In this document: piece after piece, positions 63,199 to 64,000 of the stretch | Layout: each line of letters begins with the position of its first letter | How positions within the stretch are numbered: position 1 is the first letter of the stretch | DNA from: Microbacterium proteolyticum | GTDB taxonomy: Bacteria; Actinomycetota; Actinomycetes; Actinomycetales; Microbacteriaceae | Length of the DNA: 64,000 bases | Assembly: GCF_014192415.1 (NCBI RefSeq) | Contig: NZ_JACHXY010000001.1 | Coordinates: 310,001-374,000, forward strand | Direction of reading: 5' to 3' | Position numbers and translations under genes: made by a program | Notes under the pieces: generated by a model | Databases searched by the model: none | The model's input: the letters and a program-made list of their open reading frames with translations, nothing else | What the model was told of the DNA's origin: nothing

Positions 63199-64000
63199 GT
63201 GAGCGCCCTCTTCACACCCCTGTCCATCCGCGGTATCGAGATGCGAAACCGACTGTGGGTGTCGCCGATGTGCCAGTACAGCGCTGTCGACGGGATGCCG
63301 AACGATTGGCACCACGTTCACCTCGCCCAATTCGCCGCGGGAGGGGCGGGCCTGGTGATCGCCGAAGCGAGCGCGGTCTCGCCCGAGGGTCGTATCTCGC
63401 CCGACGACGCGGGCCTGTGGAACGATGCGCAGGCCGAGGCATGGGCGCCGATCGTCGCGGCGGTCCGTTCCCGCGGTGCCGTCGCGGGCGTGCAGCTGAG
63501 CCATGCCGGACGGAAGGCCTCGACCACGTCGCCGCTCTCCGGCGAGCGCGGATCCGTCTCCCGGGACGCGGGCGGATGGACCACCGTCGGCCCGTCTGCG
63601 ATGGCGTACGGCTCGTACGCCGAGCCGGTTGCACTGGATGCCGCGGCGATCGACGGCGTGGTGACCGACTTCGCAGATGCCGCCCGCCGCGCCGTCCGAG
63701 CCGGGTTCGAGGTCGTCGAGGTGCATGCCGCCCACGGCTACCTGCTGCATCAGTTCCTCTCGCCGCTGACGAACACCCGCACCGACGCCTATGGCGGATC
63801 GTTCGAGAACCGGGTCCGTCTCCTCCTGCGGGTGACCGAGGCCGTTCGCTCTGCAGCTCCGGAGGCCGCGCTGTTCGTGCGCTTCTCGGCGACCGATGCC
63901 GCCGAGGGCGGGTGGGACGTCGCCGACACCGTCGCCGCCGCCCGGCTCGTGGCCGAGGCGGGCGCCGACCTCATCGACGTCTCCAGCGGCGGGCTCGTGC
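63199..64000 (+). CDS. Old-yellow-enzyme (YqjM-like) oxidoreductase, 3' end cut
   Basis: GTG at 63199 with AAAGG upstream; 267 residues visible. FMN barrel with the N-terminal S-x-L-F-x-P-L-x-I-R-G-I-E-M-R-N-R, the active-site M-C-Q-Y-S cysteine, QLSHAGRKAS and the His-containing HAAHGYLLHQFLSPLTN. YqjM-type reductases reduce activated alkenes with NADPH. Divergent from nnrD, with a 29-bp shared promoter region. Confidence 0.93.
   Translation, partial: MSALFTPLSIRGIEMRNRLWVSPMCQYSAVDGMPNDWHHVHLAQFAAGGAGLVIAEASAVSPEGRISPDDAGLWNDAQAEAWAPIVAAVRSRGAVAGVQLSHAGRKASTTSPLSGERGSVSRDAGGWTTVGPSAMAYGSYAEPVALDAAAIDGVVTDFADAARRAVRAGFEVVEVHAAHGYLLHQFLSPLTNTRTDAYGGSFENRVRLLLRVTEAVRSAAPEAALFVRFSATDAAEGGWDVADTVAAARLVAEAGADLIDVSSGGLV

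Overview
The window is high-GC, densely coding DNA from an actinobacterium of the Microbacteriaceae, most likely Microbacterium or a close relative. The evidence is the argS / DUF2993 / lysA / hom / thrC / thrB / rho / prfA order, a Rho with a very long low-complexity insert, WhiB and DUF3097 families, many GTG starts, 4-bp start/stop overlaps, and several family-specific small proteins (DUF6458, DUF2188, DUF7882 types). At least ten genes have a TANNNT hexamer only 6-7 bases before the start codon, which suggests leaderless transcripts.

Layout. 1-15.6 kb: minus-strand block running prfA (partial), rho, thrB, thrC, hom, lysA, then DUF2993 and argS (aspartate-family biosynthesis plus translation and termination genes), interrupted by one plus-strand HPr-kinase/PqqD-like gene. 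It is followed by a transglutaminase-like protein, a lipoprotein, a PknB-type kinase and two small proteins. 15.62-24.71 kb: a 9.1-kb integrated element bounded by a 48-bp direct repeat, inserted in the 3' half of tRNA-Arg(CCG). It carries a tyrosine integrase, an XRE repressor and divergent excisionase, a short HTH (replication-like) gene beside an iteron-like repeat cluster, an HK97 major capsid gene, a possible small terminase, and an unusual HTH-WhiB fusion. I see no large terminase, portal, protease or tail genes, so it looks like a capsid-bearing phage satellite and not a complete prophage. 24.7-33.1 kb: small hypothetical genes, a MarR regulator with a readable promoter and operator, a Nei-type glycosylase, an FAD oxidoreductase/SRPBCC pair and a GAF histidine kinase. 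33.1-45 kb: PIG-V-like mannosyltransferase, a guanidine-III riboswitch with its SMR exporter, a CPBP-like protein with trmB, DUF3097, TPM protein plus PspA, an arginase-family enzyme, an iron-box-controlled SIP-domain protein, a phosphatase/CMD pair and a hydrolase. 45.2-50.3 kb: a complete five-gene peptide-type ABC importer operon. 50.4-64 kb: an M4 metalloprotease with its emfourin-like inhibitor, GNAT, ung/phosphoribosyltransferase, two SDRs flanking metY, metX, an MFS transporter, a thiamine-binding-type protein, a GT87-like transferase, nnrD and the start of an old-yellow-enzyme gene.

How they fit together. hom, thrB and thrC (threonine) and metX and metY (methionine by direct sulfhydrylation) share homoserine as an intermediate, and lysA completes lysine. 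The most unusual part is the tRNA-Arg element: integration module at one end, control region, putative replication module, capsid, then an all-minus-strand cluster of uncharacterised genes ending in the WhiB-like regulator.
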